A DNA stretch of 56,989 nucleotides from an uncultured Pseudomonadales bacterium (GCA_938091935.1 CALKNV010000046.1:1-56989); one strand, 5' to 3'. Shown: positions 41,913-51,264, numbered from the stretch's first letter. Notes: a model not told the origin generated them from the sequence alone. A program made the numbers and translations.

Positions 41913-42751
41913 GTGCCGGGGAAGCTGAAGTGCTGAATGCACAGCAAATCGAAACATTTGCTGAGCGAGGCTTGTTGAAACTAGACCTGGGTTTCTCTGA
42001 AGATTTGCTGAGTAGCATTGTCGAACAGGTACAGCCACTCTATGAGCCCGCGCATCAGCAAAATCCGCTGCTGGCCACCCGGGTTCAGGATGCCTGGCGG
42101 CAGCTTGATAGCGTGCGACAGCTGGCAGTTAATGCGAAAGTGCTGGCTGCACTTGAACAGCTTTTGGAGCGCAAACCGCTGCCATTTCAGACCCTAAATT
42201 TCCCGGTGGGCACTTCACAGTATCCCCATTCCGATTCGATTCATTTTAACACCGTCCCAGCTGGTTATATGGTGGGCGTGTGGGTTGCGCTGGAGGACAT
42301 TGATACCGAGAACGGACCACTGATCTATTACCCCGGCAGTCACAAGCTGCCTTATTACTCCATGCAGGACCTGGGGCTGGAGCCGGGTTATTCCCAATAT
42401 CATGCCTATGAGCAGCGTATACAGGACGTAATCGCGGAACATGATTTGCAGCCTGAGCTAGGTCTGGCCAGGAAAGGCGAGGCGATTATCTGGCACGCCA
42501 ATCTGCTGCATGGCGGTGCTGCCCGCAAAGACGTAAGTCGCAGTCGACATTCCCAGGTTACCCATTATTTCTTCGAAGGCTGTGAGTACTACACGCCAAT
42601 GGAAAGCCATCAAGGCAAACCCAGGAGAAGAAAACCATTCTGGATTCCGGAAACGCCGGATTTTCACCTGCCACCCGAACCCTGGGAGCGACCTTTGCCG
42701 CTGCGTGCCTTGCGCAAAGTGCTGCGCGGACTAGGGTTAGCTGACGACTAG
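41909..42751 (+). CDS. Phytanoyl-CoA dioxygenase (PhyH) family protein
   Basis: 280-residue Fe(II)/2-oxoglutarate oxygenase. HSDSIHFNTVP carries the HxD pair (about residue 107), followed by GVWVALEDIDTENGPLIYYPGSH and IIWHANLLHGGAARK, with the distal His (about 201). The start is GTG 41909, overlapping the esterase stop by four bases (GTGA), so translation is coupled. Members hydroxylate small metabolites. The pairing with an exported esterase and a ModF-like ATPase gives no clear substrate. Confidence 0.88.
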   Translation: MSAGEAEVLNAQQIETFAERGLLKLDLGFSEDLLSSIVEQVQPLYEPAHQQNPLLATRVQDAWRQLDSVRQLAVNAKVLAALEQLLERKPLPFQTLNFPVGTSQYPHSDSIHFNTVPAGYMVGVWVALEDIDTENGPLIYYPGSHKLPYYSMQDLGLEPGYSQYHAYEQRIQDVIAEHDLQPELGLARKGEAIIWHANLLHGGAARKDVSRSRHSQVTHYFFEGCEYYTPMESHQGKPRRRKPFWIPETPDFHLPPEPWERPLPLRALRKVLRGLGLADD

Positions 42752-42776
42752 CAGCAAATAGTTGACGAGAAAGAAC

Positions 42777-44288
42777 ATGCCGACTTCCTCATTACTTCAG
42801 ATTTCCGATGCGCTATGCCGCGTCAATCGCCAGGCGCTGCTGCGAGTGTCGCATTTTTCAATTCAGCCCGGCGAGCACTGGTGCTTGTTTGGGCGCAATG
42901 GTTCAGGCAAGTCGGTGTTAGCGGCGCTGCTTGCTGGCAAGCGGGTGGAGTCTGGCAGTTATGTTGCTTGCCGGGATGGCTTTGAACCGGCGCGGGATAT
43001 TCTCCTGGTCTCATTTGAGGAACAGCAGCGCTTGTGGCAACGGGACAATCGGCTGGATATGAGCGAGTACAGTGATCGTGCCCAGGATAGCGGCACCCTG
43101 GTGCGGGAGTTGCTGCACTCTGGGCTGGATGCCGGTGCCGCTGTGCCGCCTGAAACTGAGATGATTGTCGAGCAGCTGGCGCTGCGGCCGCTGCTGGAAA
43201 AGGGCATTCGCTTCCTCTCTTCCGGTCAGATCAGGCGGGCGTTGATTGCGCGCGCACTGGTCGCTGCGGTTGGCAAACCGAATAAACTGGTGGTGCTGGA
43301 TGATCCGCTGGAGAGTATCGATAAAGACTCCAGGCAGCGCATCAGTGGGTGTATTGATGCCCTGCGCAGCTCGGGATTCAGCAGCCTGTTATTGTGTCGT
43401 CGGCAGCAGGATATATTGCCCGGCACGACCCATATCGGGTTAATGATAGACCTTGAGCTGCGGCTGCAGGGCGCTGCTGCTGACGTATTGCAGGATGAAG
43501 CTTTTCAGGCTCACGTACGTAAGGTGCCAAGACTCCCAGAAAAACTGCCCAGTGCAAGTCTTGAAGAAGTATCTGGTGTGGCTAGTGAAGAAGTGCTGAT
43601 AGAGCTGGAGCAGGTGCAGGCTAACTACGGCAATCAGTTGGTGTTGGAGGCGGTGAACTGGCGCATGACTTCTGCCAACCACACCCTGATCGAAGGGCCC
43701 AACGGCTGTGGTAAATCCACCTTACTGAGCCTTATCGATGGTGAAAATCATATGGCCTATGGCCAGCATGTGCGTCTGTTCGGCAAACAGCGTGGCACGG
43801 GTGAATCGGTCTGGGAAGTAAAGGCCAGGTTTGGTGTGGTTTCCAACGAACTGCACAATAAGTATGTGAAAGGTTGGAAAGTGCTGGATGTAGTGGTGAG
43901 CGGCTTCTATGACTCGGTGGGCTTGTATGATGATAGCGGCGCCACCGAGTGGGCGGCAGCACGAGCCTGGCTATCCTGTGTTGATATGGCCGAGGCGGAG
44001 GCCAGTTACTATCATGAACTGTCTTTTGGCCAGCAGCGCCTGGTGCTATTAGCCCGCGCCATGGTAAAGAACCCAATGCTGCTGGTATTGGATGAGCCCT
44101 GTGTGGGCCTGGATGATTACCACCGCAAGATGATTCTGGGCATTCTTGACCTGGTAGCGAGTCAGACTCACACTCGAATCATTTATGTCAGCCACATCAG
44201 CGAAGAATGGCCGGCATGCATTAACCAGTGCCTGGAGTTTGTGCCCGCCGGTGAGACGACCTATACCCTCATCCAGCACGCTTGCTAG
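42777..44288 (+). CDS. modF: Tandem ABC ATPase, ModF/PhrA-like
   Basis: 503 residues with two nucleotide-binding domains and no membrane part. Walker A sites are FGRNGSGKSVLAAL (about 38) and IEGPNGCGKSTLLSL (about 308). Signatures LSSGQIRRALIARAL (about 146) and LSFGQQRLVLLARAM (about 418), with VLDDPLES and VLDEPCVGLD as Walker B regions. E. coli ModF (PhrA) has this order and is linked to molybdate genes; none are here. The first signature is slightly altered. ATG 42777 follows GAGAAAGAAC. Confidence 0.88.
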   Translation: MPTSSLLQISDALCRVNRQALLRVSHFSIQPGEHWCLFGRNGSGKSVLAALLAGKRVESGSYVACRDGFEPARDILLVSFEEQQRLWQRDNRLDMSEYSDRAQDSGTLVRELLHSGLDAGAAVPPETEMIVEQLALRPLLEKGIRFLSSGQIRRALIARALVAAVGKPNKLVVLDDPLESIDKDSRQRISGCIDALRSSGFSSLLLCRRQQDILPGTTHIGLMIDLELRLQGAAADVLQDEAFQAHVRKVPRLPEKLPSASLEEVSGVASEEVLIELEQVQANYGNQLVLEAVNWRMTSANHTLIEGPNGCGKSTLLSLIDGENHMAYGQHVRLFGKQRGTGESVWEVKARFGVVSNELHNKYVKGWKVLDVVVSGFYDSVGLYDDSGATEWAAARAWLSCVDMAEAEASYYHELSFGQQRLVLLARAMVKNPMLLVLDEPCVGLDDYHRKMILGILDLVASQTHTRIIYVSHISEEWPACINQCLEFVPAGETTYTLIQHAC

Positions 44289-44312
44289 CCCGGAAAATCA
44301 AAAACCCGACAG

Positions 44313-44870
44313 TTAATTGAGTCTCGCCAATTCGATGTTAGCGGCGCTCATGTTGTTGCCATAGAAGCCGTAGGCAGCATTGACGTGCAGCATAAGTTCG
44401 CCGCTGCAGTTTGCGGTAAAGCGATAACTGCGACTGTCTTCATCATAGCTAAGGTCAGACACGCCGCGCAGACTGTCTCTGGGGCAGCGCGACTGGCTTA
44501 TCATCAGCTCGAACCACTGATGAGAGCGGGAGCATCTGGTTGCGCCGAGCAGGGAGATTGGCATGAGTTCGTTGGAAAAACCTCTCTCGTCCAATGCTTC
44601 CTGATTTTCGTTATCATCGATATAGCTATCCACCCAATTACCCAGGATAGTAATGCTCAATGCGTATTCGCTGCCACCCACCAGGCCAATATCGGTTTCA
44701 AAGCTGGAATCCGAGGTGAAGAAAAACACGTTTTGAGACTCGCCGGTAGCGAGGTTCATACCCGGTTCATCATCACCGAGTAAGCGAATGCCGGGCAGCC
44801 TGCAACTTGCCAGCAGAGTCGCCAGGGTTATCATGAAAAACATTCGGGGCAGGTAACTGCTAATGAACAT
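44313..44870 (-). CDS. Lipoprotein of unknown function
   Basis: 185 residues from ATG 44870, which has GAGGAA seven bases upstream. A lipoprotein signal (MFFMITLATLLASC, lipobox LASC) is followed by a mature part with FFFTSDSSFETDIGLVGGSEYALSI, acidic patch YIDDNENQEALDERG and four cysteines (CSRSHQWFELMISQSRC pair). It ends in a beta-type stretch. No family recognised. It converges with the ABC gene. A frame to 44981 adds no signal. Confidence 0.7.
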   Translation of the reverse strand: MFISSYLPRMFFMITLATLLASCRLPGIRLLGDDEPGMNLATGESQNVFFFTSDSSFETDIGLVGGSEYALSITILGNWVDSYIDDNENQEALDERGFSNELMPISLLGATRCSRSHQWFELMISQSRCPRDSLRGVSDLSYDEDSRSYRFTANCSGELMLHVNAAYGFYGNNMSAANIELARLN

Positions 44871-45071
44871 CAGGGACTTCCTCGATGGCTGGCTTTTTGA
44901 GAGCGGCCACTCTACTGTTGGCTGGGCTGCATTGACAGAGAAAAGGCAGGGTCGGTTATTGCGTTTGGACTTCCTATACACAGCAATAAAATAGCAGGCT
45001 TGATGGAGGGCTTAGCTGGCAATAACTCCTTCAAATGGGTCTAGCAGCAGACCCTCTTGGAATAGCTATTA

Positions 45072-45893
45072 GTGTTCCCCTCTTTTGCGCTCGATTCCAT
45101 GCTCCAGACCTCCATGCTTGTTCTCAAAACAAAGCTGTGGCCTACTTTCCCCATGTTGACGAACTGGCGATTTAAACAACACGCACGCAAATTGGCTGAG
45201 GGCAGAGACCGCGACGAAATTGCCTGGGCTTGTGCGCATCTCAAGGAAGGGGATCTCGCGATTGATGTTGGCGCACATCGCGGTGCTTATACCTGGTGGT
45301 TTCGGCAGAAGGTCGGCCCGACTGGGCGCGTCGTCGCATTCGAACCCCAGGCTAAACTGGCAGCAAGTATCGGAACAACGCTGAGAAAACTCGGCTGCGA
45401 CAATGTTGAAATCGTGCCTAGTGGAGTTTCTGTCAAATCCGGCGTTCATACTTTGCGCGTTCCGCATAACACTAAAGGCTATTCTTCAGGCGCAACCTTC
45501 GAAGAGAAAGCTATAGGCGGCAGAGTTGATGAACGCAGTACAGAAGTCGTTTCTCTGGACGAGTTTTTTGCAGGAAGCAGTCATCGGGTTGCCCTGCTAA
45601 AGGTTCATGTGGAAGGACACGAACTGGAAGCACTGCGTGGAGCAGAACAATTGCTTCGGAAGTTTCATCCAGCAATCCTGCTCGAGGCCGAAGCGAGACA
45701 CCGGTCAGAAGGCACGGTCCAACCTGTATTTGATTACCTTTCGGGCTTGGGTTACCGGGGCGAATATTTCTGTGGCGGAGACATGCGTCCACTCTTAGAT
45801 TTCGACCCCGCCCGTGACCAAAACTCTGAGGGGCCAAGGTTTTGGGAATCGCCCTCTTATTGCAACAATTTTGCATTTGTACACTCGGAGTAA
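45072..45893 (+). CDS. FkbM-family methyltransferase
   Basis: SAM-dependent O-methyltransferase of up to 273 residues. The SAM-binding loop is AIDVGAHRGAYTWWFRQKVG (about residues 63-82), with VVAFEPQAKL, EVVSLDEFF and the strand LLKVHVEGHELEALRGAEQLL, typical of FkbM. Targets are often sugars or lipids. The start is uncertain: GTG 45072 has a weak site, while ATG 45099 and 45114 are alternatives. Neighbouring genes do not indicate a polysaccharide cluster. Confidence 0.85.
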   Translation: MFPSFALDSMLQTSMLVLKTKLWPTFPMLTNWRFKQHARKLAEGRDRDEIAWACAHLKEGDLAIDVGAHRGAYTWWFRQKVGPTGRVVAFEPQAKLAASIGTTLRKLGCDNVEIVPSGVSVKSGVHTLRVPHNTKGYSSGATFEEKAIGGRVDERSTEVVSLDEFFAGSSHRVALLKVHVEGHELEALRGAEQLLRKFHPAILLEAEARHRSEGTVQPVFDYLSGLGYRGEYFCGGDMRPLLDFDPARDQNSEGPRFWESPSYCNNFAFVHSE

Positions 45894-46189
45894 CCTTGAG
45901 GTTCGAACGAGTAGGAAGGGTCGCTAATATTTTTCAGAAAGAGAGTTCGCTAAGCAGCACGCTATAGAAATTGGCTAATTCAGTCACTTTCAGCTTTTTA
46001 GTTTTGGTTTTTCATTGTTTTTAAGAGCGATTGATTGTAATTAAAACTGCATGAAGATTCTTGAACCAGTCCAGCGCTTGGTAGTGTTGCAATAGTATCT
46101 ACTGGATGTGCTTAGACCAATAAAATTTACTTGTTCTTGGCCCACCCGCGGCATAACCTAGTCGGAAAAGAGCTCGCAAGTGAGATTCC
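45894..46189. other. Intergenic region without recognisable gene
   Basis: These 296 bases between the FkbM gene and the PQQ-type dehydrogenase gene are AT-richer than the flanks and hold short frames only. A GGTTCGAAC string at 45900-45908 is not part of a tRNA cloverleaf. Confidence 0.4.
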
Positions 46190-47629
46190 ATGATGAATTC
46201 CAGATTGCTGCCGTTTCACATTTTTGCCCTGATTGCCTGCCTGTCTGCCGCAGCACGCGCTGCAGATTCTCCCATCGAAGCTGTCTCTGACCCCTTGCCG
46301 AAACCGATTGAATTCGGCTCGATCAGTGTAACAACCGTGCCTTTTGTGCGGGTGCCGCGTAGCGAGGATTCCAGCGATGTGGCCATGACCAATCCCGCCT
46401 ATGCACGAATCCAATACATGTACCCGATTACCGACGGTTCGGGTCGGCTTGTGATCAATGATTTGCGTGGGCTTCTCTATATCACCGACTCGAGCGGCCA
46501 AGAGCCTGCGGTCTTTCTGGACATAAGGGAGCAAGACGTAGGTTTCGACGATTCGATGTTTCCTAACGAAACCGGCCTGGCTGGCTTCGCCTTCCACCCC
46601 CAGTTTGCCGCAACGGGCACACCGGGATATGGCAAGTTCTACACCACATTTAGCGCCAGTTCGGAAAGTGGCACGGCTAATTATCTCGATCACGACTCAG
46701 AAAATCATGAAAGCGTCGTTCGCGAATGGACCGTTGTGGATCCATCTGCCAACCAGTTTCGAGGCAGCAGTCGCGAGATATTTCGCATTGGCCAATTTGC
46801 CCAAAACCATAACATCGGCAACATTGCTTTTAATCTTTCTGCGCGTCCGGGCGATGCCGATTTTGGCATGCTTTACTTCAGTCTCGGGGATGGCGGTGGT
46901 GCCAATGATCCGAATGAGAATGGGCAGTCCTTGAGCGAGCCGATGTCCAGCATGCTGCGTATCGATCCCCTTGCCAGCAGTGAAGAACGGGCCTATGGCA
47001 TCCCGGCTGACAATCCTTTTGTTGGTCAGCCGGGCATTGCGCCGGAAATCTGGGCCTATGGTCTTCGTCATCCGCAGCACTTCTCATTCGATCAAGATGG
47101 CAAGCTGTATATTTCAGATATCGGTCAGGCCCAAATTGAAGAAGTGAATATCGGTATCAGCGGTGCCAACTATGGCTGGCGTTTGCGGGAAGGGACCTTT
47201 GCTACGGCTTTTGGTATTGGTGGTGTCCGACCCAATCCGGTTTATCCCTTGCCGGCGGCGGATTACGGGTTCACCTATCCAGTCGCGCAGTTCGATCACG
47301 ATGAAGGCTATGCCATCAGTAGTGGCTTCGTATATCGAGGTTCCCTGATTCCTGAATTGCAGGGTAAGTATGTTTTTACGGATATGGTGACAGGGCGCAT
47401 CTTTTATATAGACACGGTGGGCCTGACCCCAGGAGGGAACGCACCGATTTCGGAGTTGCGCATCATCAGGGCGGGAGAAACCATCAGTCTGCGTGAAGAG
47501 TTCGGTTTTCCGGACACCTATGGGCGTGAAATCCGCGCCGGCTTGCGCCTGGGTATCGATGGAGAAGGGGAGTTCTATCTGCTGAGTAAAGGCGATGGCT
47601 GGATCAGGCGGCTTCAAGCTATGCCATAA
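46190..47629 (+). CDS. Exported PQQ-dependent sugar dehydrogenase-like protein
   Basis: 479 residues, with a signal peptide (1-24, IACLSAAARAAD). The six-bladed propeller has GLAGFAFHPQF, FSLGDGGGANDPNENGQ, APEIWAYGLRHPQHFSFDQDGKLYISDIGQAQIEEVN (core ISDIGQAQIEEVNIG), NYGWRLREG and GKYVFTDMVTGRIFYID. These match glucose/sorbosone dehydrogenases. It would oxidise a sugar or alcohol in the periplasm and give electrons to the chain. No PQQ synthesis gene lies nearby. The start may be the first or second of two adjacent ATG. Confidence 0.9.
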   Translation: MMNSRLLPFHIFALIACLSAAARAADSPIEAVSDPLPKPIEFGSISVTTVPFVRVPRSEDSSDVAMTNPAYARIQYMYPITDGSGRLVINDLRGLLYITDSSGQEPAVFLDIREQDVGFDDSMFPNETGLAGFAFHPQFAATGTPGYGKFYTTFSASSESGTANYLDHDSENHESVVREWTVVDPSANQFRGSSREIFRIGQFAQNHNIGNIAFNLSARPGDADFGMLYFSLGDGGGANDPNENGQSLSEPMSSMLRIDPLASSEERAYGIPADNPFVGQPGIAPEIWAYGLRHPQHFSFDQDGKLYISDIGQAQIEEVNIGISGANYGWRLREGTFATAFGIGGVRPNPVYPLPAADYGFTYPVAQFDHDEGYAISSGFVYRGSLIPELQGKYVFTDMVTGRIFYIDTVGLTPGGNAPISELRIIRAGETISLREEFGFPDTYGREIRAGLRLGIDGEGEFYLLSKGDGWIRRLQAMP

Positions 47630-47665
47630 TGATAGCGAGAACGCACTGTCGGAATTTCGCTCTGA

Positions 47666-48481
47666 ATGAACATCACAATCCTCGCCAATCGCGATCTGGC
47701 CAGCTGTATCGCGTTGAATCATCTTGTCTCTGGACTTTCCGACCATCGGGCCACTGTTTTTCTGTCCTCCCGGGTGGGCAGCAAACCGCTGGCGGCGCCA
47801 CTGCAGCAGCTTAAATTCGTTGAACAAGATCTGCTGAACCAGATAATTGCGCCCTTGCTGAATCGCACATCCGATGCGCAAAGGACTGCAAAACAATCAC
47901 TGTTAAGCTTCGAGCAGCTGGGTGAAATAGTGGCCGGCGGTGTTTCTGAGCTCAATAATATAAACGAGGCCGCAGGGTTGGCGCGATTCGCGACATCAGA
48001 ACCTGATCTGGTATTGTCTATTCGCTATGGCTTGATTCTCAAGGATCCTGTGATTGCCATTCCTACTCATAGTATCTTGAATCTGCATTCCGGTGCCTTG
48101 CCGGATTACAAAGGTGTCATGGCGAGTTTCTGGGCGCTACTCAATGGCGAAACAGAAATCGGGACAACTCTACATTTTATTGAGGACAGCAGCATAGATA
48201 CGGGCAGCATCATTGCATCGACACGGCTGTCAGTGCAGCGGGATCGTTCCTATTTGTGGCATGTGCTGTCGCTATATGAAGCAGGGTGCGAGGAAATGCT
48301 TGCTGCTGTGGACAAGATCGCAGTGGGGCATAGTCTGCCAAGCAACAGCCAGGCCGATTCAGGAAATTACTATAGTTTCCCCAGCACTGAAGATCTGCAG
48401 CGATTCAACGAGCGTGGCTGGCGCCTGTTTGATCCGGAAGATGTGCTGGATGTTACCAGGCAGTTTGTGGCTGCTGACTAG
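47666..48481 (+). CDS. Formyltransferase family protein
   Basis: 271 residues. The folate-dependent formyl transferase core shows ILNLHSGALPDYKGVMASFWALLNGETEIGTTLHFIEDSSIDTGSII, with the key NxHxxxLPxYxG (about residues 137-148) and the DTG. The N-terminus MNITILANRDLASCIALNHL is that of the fold. It lacks the C-terminal domain of Fmt, so it is not methionyl-tRNA formyltransferase. Length is normal for a short formyltransferase. It lies 36 bases after the PQQ-type dehydrogenase gene. Confidence 0.88.
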   Translation: MNITILANRDLASCIALNHLVSGLSDHRATVFLSSRVGSKPLAAPLQQLKFVEQDLLNQIIAPLLNRTSDAQRTAKQSLLSFEQLGEIVAGGVSELNNINEAAGLARFATSEPDLVLSIRYGLILKDPVIAIPTHSILNLHSGALPDYKGVMASFWALLNGETEIGTTLHFIEDSSIDTGSIIASTRLSVQRDRSYLWHVLSLYEAGCEEMLAAVDKIAVGHSLPSNSQADSGNYYSFPSTEDLQRFNERGWRLFDPEDVLDVTRQFVAAD

Positions 48482-48498
48482 CTGTTATACTCCGGCGC

Positions 48499-49185
48499 AT
48501 GAGAAAAAAAATCTGGAGCAGTTATCGCCCTGCGCGAAGTGCTTTCCTGCTGCTTATTCTACTGATGTGTGTGCTGTCGGCCGAAGCGCAGGAATCAGCT
48601 GAAAAGGGGTCGCCCGGGTAATCGTCATTGCCGGTGAGGTGAAGATGAGTCGTGCCAATGGCGAAGAAGTGGTTCTGCAGCGGCGTGCCGCGCTTTACCC
48701 AGGGGACACTGTAACCACGGCTCCCAAAGCCTGGGTGCAACTGCAATGTAATGACCGAGCCCTGCTGTCATTGATGTGTAACTCATCGCTGCAGATCCAG
48801 GGCTACCAGTATCAAGATCGCAATAGCGACCGCTCCGAATTGCACTTGCGATACGGACGCATGCGCACTATCACCGGCGTAATACAGCGGTGCAATACCC
48901 GCTTTACTACCGAATTCGCGGAGGTCACAGTGGGGAGGACAAATTACGGGTGGCGGCGATAAATCCCGCAGCACACTATTTTGGTGTATTCGACGGCAGT
49001 ATTCGCATTAGTACCAGCAATGGAAGCCTGTCCCTGGATGCAACTTCTCCGTTCAGTTTCGCAAAGCTGCAGAGGGAGAGGAGCCGGTTACATTGGCTCA
49101 GGTGCCTGCCAGTCTGGAAGTTGGTGTATTGGAAGGGACCAACTGCAATTTATTGATCCGGGCCGTGAGAATGAGAAACAACTAA
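48499..49185 (+). pseudogene. fecR-type gene with three frameshifts
   Basis: ATG 48499 gives a signal peptide (RSAFLLLILLMCVLSAEAQES) but stops after 40 codons. Another frame from about 48615 reads VIVIAGEVKMSRANGEEVVL, YPGDTVTTAPKAWVQLQ and LRYGRMRTITGV, a FecR domain. The product breaks again near 48950; a third frame gives VAAINPAAHYFGVFDG and ISTSNGSLSL, and a fourth segment, back in another frame, FRKAAEGEEPVTLAQVP to TAA 49183. Each break fits the loss of one base, the first in a run of G at 48607. The gene would code for a FecR-domain protein of about 228 residues if repaired. Confidence 0.8.
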
Positions 49186-49199
49186 ATTCAGGAGCTAAG

Positions 49200-49559
49200 C
49201 ATGACAGCTATCGCTGGATGTTCTTCGTGGCTGGGCCTCTCGAGCAGGCGGTTTCTGTGAATGCGATGGGCTGGGAAATTTCGGATGAACAATCTCGAAC
49301 GCTTGGGTTTGGCACCGTCGCCGCTACTTTGGATGCTGTGGAAATTGCCCTTCGTGAGGGGCCGTTTATTTGCGGCGATGCTTTTACCGCCGTGGATGTT
49401 TATCTCGGCTCTGCGCTTAATTGGGGAATGATGTTCGGCACCCTGGAGAAGCGTGAGTCCTTCCAGGCATACGTCGGTGAGTTGGTGAAACGGCCAGCAC
49501 TGCTCAGGGCACAGCAGCTTAATGAGGCAAGAATGGCCGAGACTGGAAGTCATTCATGA
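49200..49559 (+). pseudogene. C-terminal half of a glutathione S-transferase
   Basis: The frame from 49200 reads RWMFFVAGPLEQAVSVNAMG, GPFICGDAFTAVDVYLGSAL and YVGELVKRPALLRAQQL, which is the helical C-domain of a GST (about 120 of some 205 residues). The thioredoxin-like half is absent; the sequence before it is the fecR relic. A deletion joining the two is likely. ATG 49218 could start a 113-residue piece with no glutathione site. Its last codons overlap the DUF3291 start (ATGA). Confidence 0.75.
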
Positions 49560-50059
49560 CGCAGCGGCAGTTTGCCTGGGAATTGGCGCAGATTAATATT
49601 GGCCGCATGGTCGCACCGATTGATTCACCTGTGGTTGCAGGCTTTGTGAACAATCTGGAGCGTATCAACGCGCTGGCGGATAGTGCGCCCGGGTTTGTGT
49701 GGCGACTGCAATCAGACGCCGGTGATGCCACCGAGTTCCGCATCTTTGACGAGGACACTCTGGTGAATATGTCGGTGTGGAAGGACGCCGATTCTTTGCA
49801 CCATTTTGTCTATCGTACTGCCCACGTTGAGATTATGCGGCGCAGGAAAGAGTGGTTCGAGCTGATGCGTGATGCCTATCAAACCCTTTGGTGGGTGCCG
49901 CAAGGCCATCGGCCCAGCCTGCAGGAGGCTGGCCAGCGACTCGAACTGTTGCGCGAGAATGGCCCCAGTTTGGAGGCTTTTACCTTCAAGCAGGCTTTTC
50001 CGCCGCCTGATACCGAACGGTCTCCGGCTACTTTCCACGACAGCTGTCCCGCGTATTGA
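49556..50059 (+). CDS. DUF3291 family protein
   Basis: 167 residues starting MTQRQFAWELAQINIGRMVAPID. FVNNLERINALADSAPGFVWRL and NMSVWKDADSLHHFVYRTAH with WFELMRDAYQTLWWVPQGHRPS and PSLQEAGQRLELLRENGPS are the DUF3291 pattern, a ferredoxin-like (antibiotic monooxygenase-type) fold. The ATG at 49556 overlaps the stop of the GST relic. Function unknown. Confidence 0.9.
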   Translation: MTQRQFAWELAQINIGRMVAPIDSPVVAGFVNNLERINALADSAPGFVWRLQSDAGDATEFRIFDEDTLVNMSVWKDADSLHHFVYRTAHVEIMRRRKEWFELMRDAYQTLWWVPQGHRPSLQEAGQRLELLRENGPSLEAFTFKQAFPPPDTERSPATFHDSCPAY

Positions 50060-50072
50060 GTCAATAATCGAT

Positions 50073-50375
50073 ATGAGCCCAACATTTCGCAGCAGCGTCC
50101 AAAGCACGTGGAAAATCACCAGGAAATTCAGTTTTTACTCAGCTGTGTTCCTGTTAATTCTGACTTTGCTGACATTTTTCGTGGTTTGGAACGGTGATCT
50201 TACGCTGGAGCTTGAGGTCGGGAACGGGTTTATGCTGAACCCTTATTTCGGTATTTTATTGTTTTATATTCTCTTGCTGATTTTGCTTTCGGGCATCGCA
50301 TTTGCGCTCAGTATGCCAATGGTGTACTTATGGAAGAGCTGGCGCGGCGCTGAGTCGTTCCATGAATCCGATTAG
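50073..50375 (+). CDS. Small membrane protein of unknown function
   Basis: 100 residues from ATG 50073. Two helices: SFYSAVFLLILTLLTFFVVW (about 20-39) and FGILLFYILLLILLSGIAFAL (about 59-79), with polar ends. The upstream open frame from 49869 lies inside the DUF3291 gene and is a shadow. It starts 13 bases after the DUF3291 stop and 43 bases before the MBL gene. No family recognised. Confidence 0.65.
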   Translation: MSPTFRSSVQSTWKITRKFSFYSAVFLLILTLLTFFVVWNGDLTLELEVGNGFMLNPYFGILLFYILLLILLSGIAFALSMPMVYLWKSWRGAESFHESD

Positions 50376-50418
50376 GAACCCCTACTCAAAATTTAGTTAA
50401 AGTCGTATCGAGGCAACC

Positions 50419-51264
50419 ATGATTAAACCATTACTACGAACCGGACTGACGTTTGTGCTGCTTTTTCTGTCAATAAGTTCTTGGGCGCAGGGTCGTCTGG
50501 AGATATCGGAAGTTAAAGACGGGCTCTACATGATTACCGGCCCAGGCGGTAATATTGGCGTCCGCCTGACCGATGAGGGTGTAATCCTCATCGATGACAA
50601 ATTTCCCCAGGACTTCGACGAGATTCAGTCCCTGGTAGCCAGCGTCAGTGAGCTGCCGGTTCGCTACGTGATTAATACCCATCATCATGGTGACCACAGC
50701 GGCAGCAATGCAGGGTTTCTGAAAGTTGCTGAAATCATCGCCCACAAGAACGCCCGGGATAATATGATTCGCGGCAACCAGGAAGGCGCACCGCGCCTGA
50801 TCTACACCGAAAACACTGCGGTTTTCCTCGGTGGTGTCGAAGTGCAGGCTTTTCATATGGGGACGGGCCACACCAATGGCGATACCGTTGTTTACTTTCC
50901 TGACCTCAAGACAATCCATGGTGGAGACTTATTGCATACCACGGCACCTTTTATGGACTATGCCAATGGCGGCAGCAGTCGTGGTTGGGTTGAGACGCTC
51001 AATAATATGTTGACCCTGGATTTCGATACGGCTATCCCAGGGCATGGCGGTCTCATGGATCGGCGCGGCATTCTGGCTTTCAGGAATCAGATGGAAGCCG
51101 TGCGCATGCGCATGGCGGATCTGATTCGCAGTGGCGTGAGTGCAGACGATGCCGCCGAGCGGATTAAAGATCCTGCGCTGAGCTGGACTCAGGCGGAAAA
51201 TGGATTGTTTATGAGCCGCAGCATCCCAGGCTTTTACCAGGAAATTGCTGCTGAAGTTCAATAG
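50419..51264 (+). CDS. Exported MBL-fold metallohydrolase
   Basis: 281 residues, signal peptide 1-24 (FVLLFLSISSWAQG). Zinc ligands: THHHGDHSG (about residue 89), the His in HMGTGHTNGD (about 155) and the His in AIPGHGGLMD (about 213), and ILIDDK before. It is close to the B3-like exported hydrolases seen in Proteobacteria. It may hydrolyse lactones, phosphoesters or thioesters; a beta-lactamase role is not shown. ATG 50419 follows a weak ribosome site. Confidence 0.9.
   Translation: MIKPLLRTGLTFVLLFLSISSWAQGRLEISEVKDGLYMITGPGGNIGVRLTDEGVILIDDKFPQDFDEIQSLVASVSELPVRYVINTHHHGDHSGSNAGFLKVAEIIAHKNARDNMIRGNQEGAPRLIYTENTAVFLGGVEVQAFHMGTGHTNGDTVVYFPDLKTIHGGDLLHTTAPFMDYANGGSSRGWVETLNNMLTLDFDTAIPGHGGLMDRRGILAFRNQMEAVRMRMADLIRSGVSADDAAERIKDPALSWTQAENGLFMSRSIPGFYQEIAAEVQ

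Noticed and set aside
45896-45910. GGTTCGAAC string resembling a tRNA T-loop
   Set aside because: No matching acceptor, anticodon or D arms around it.
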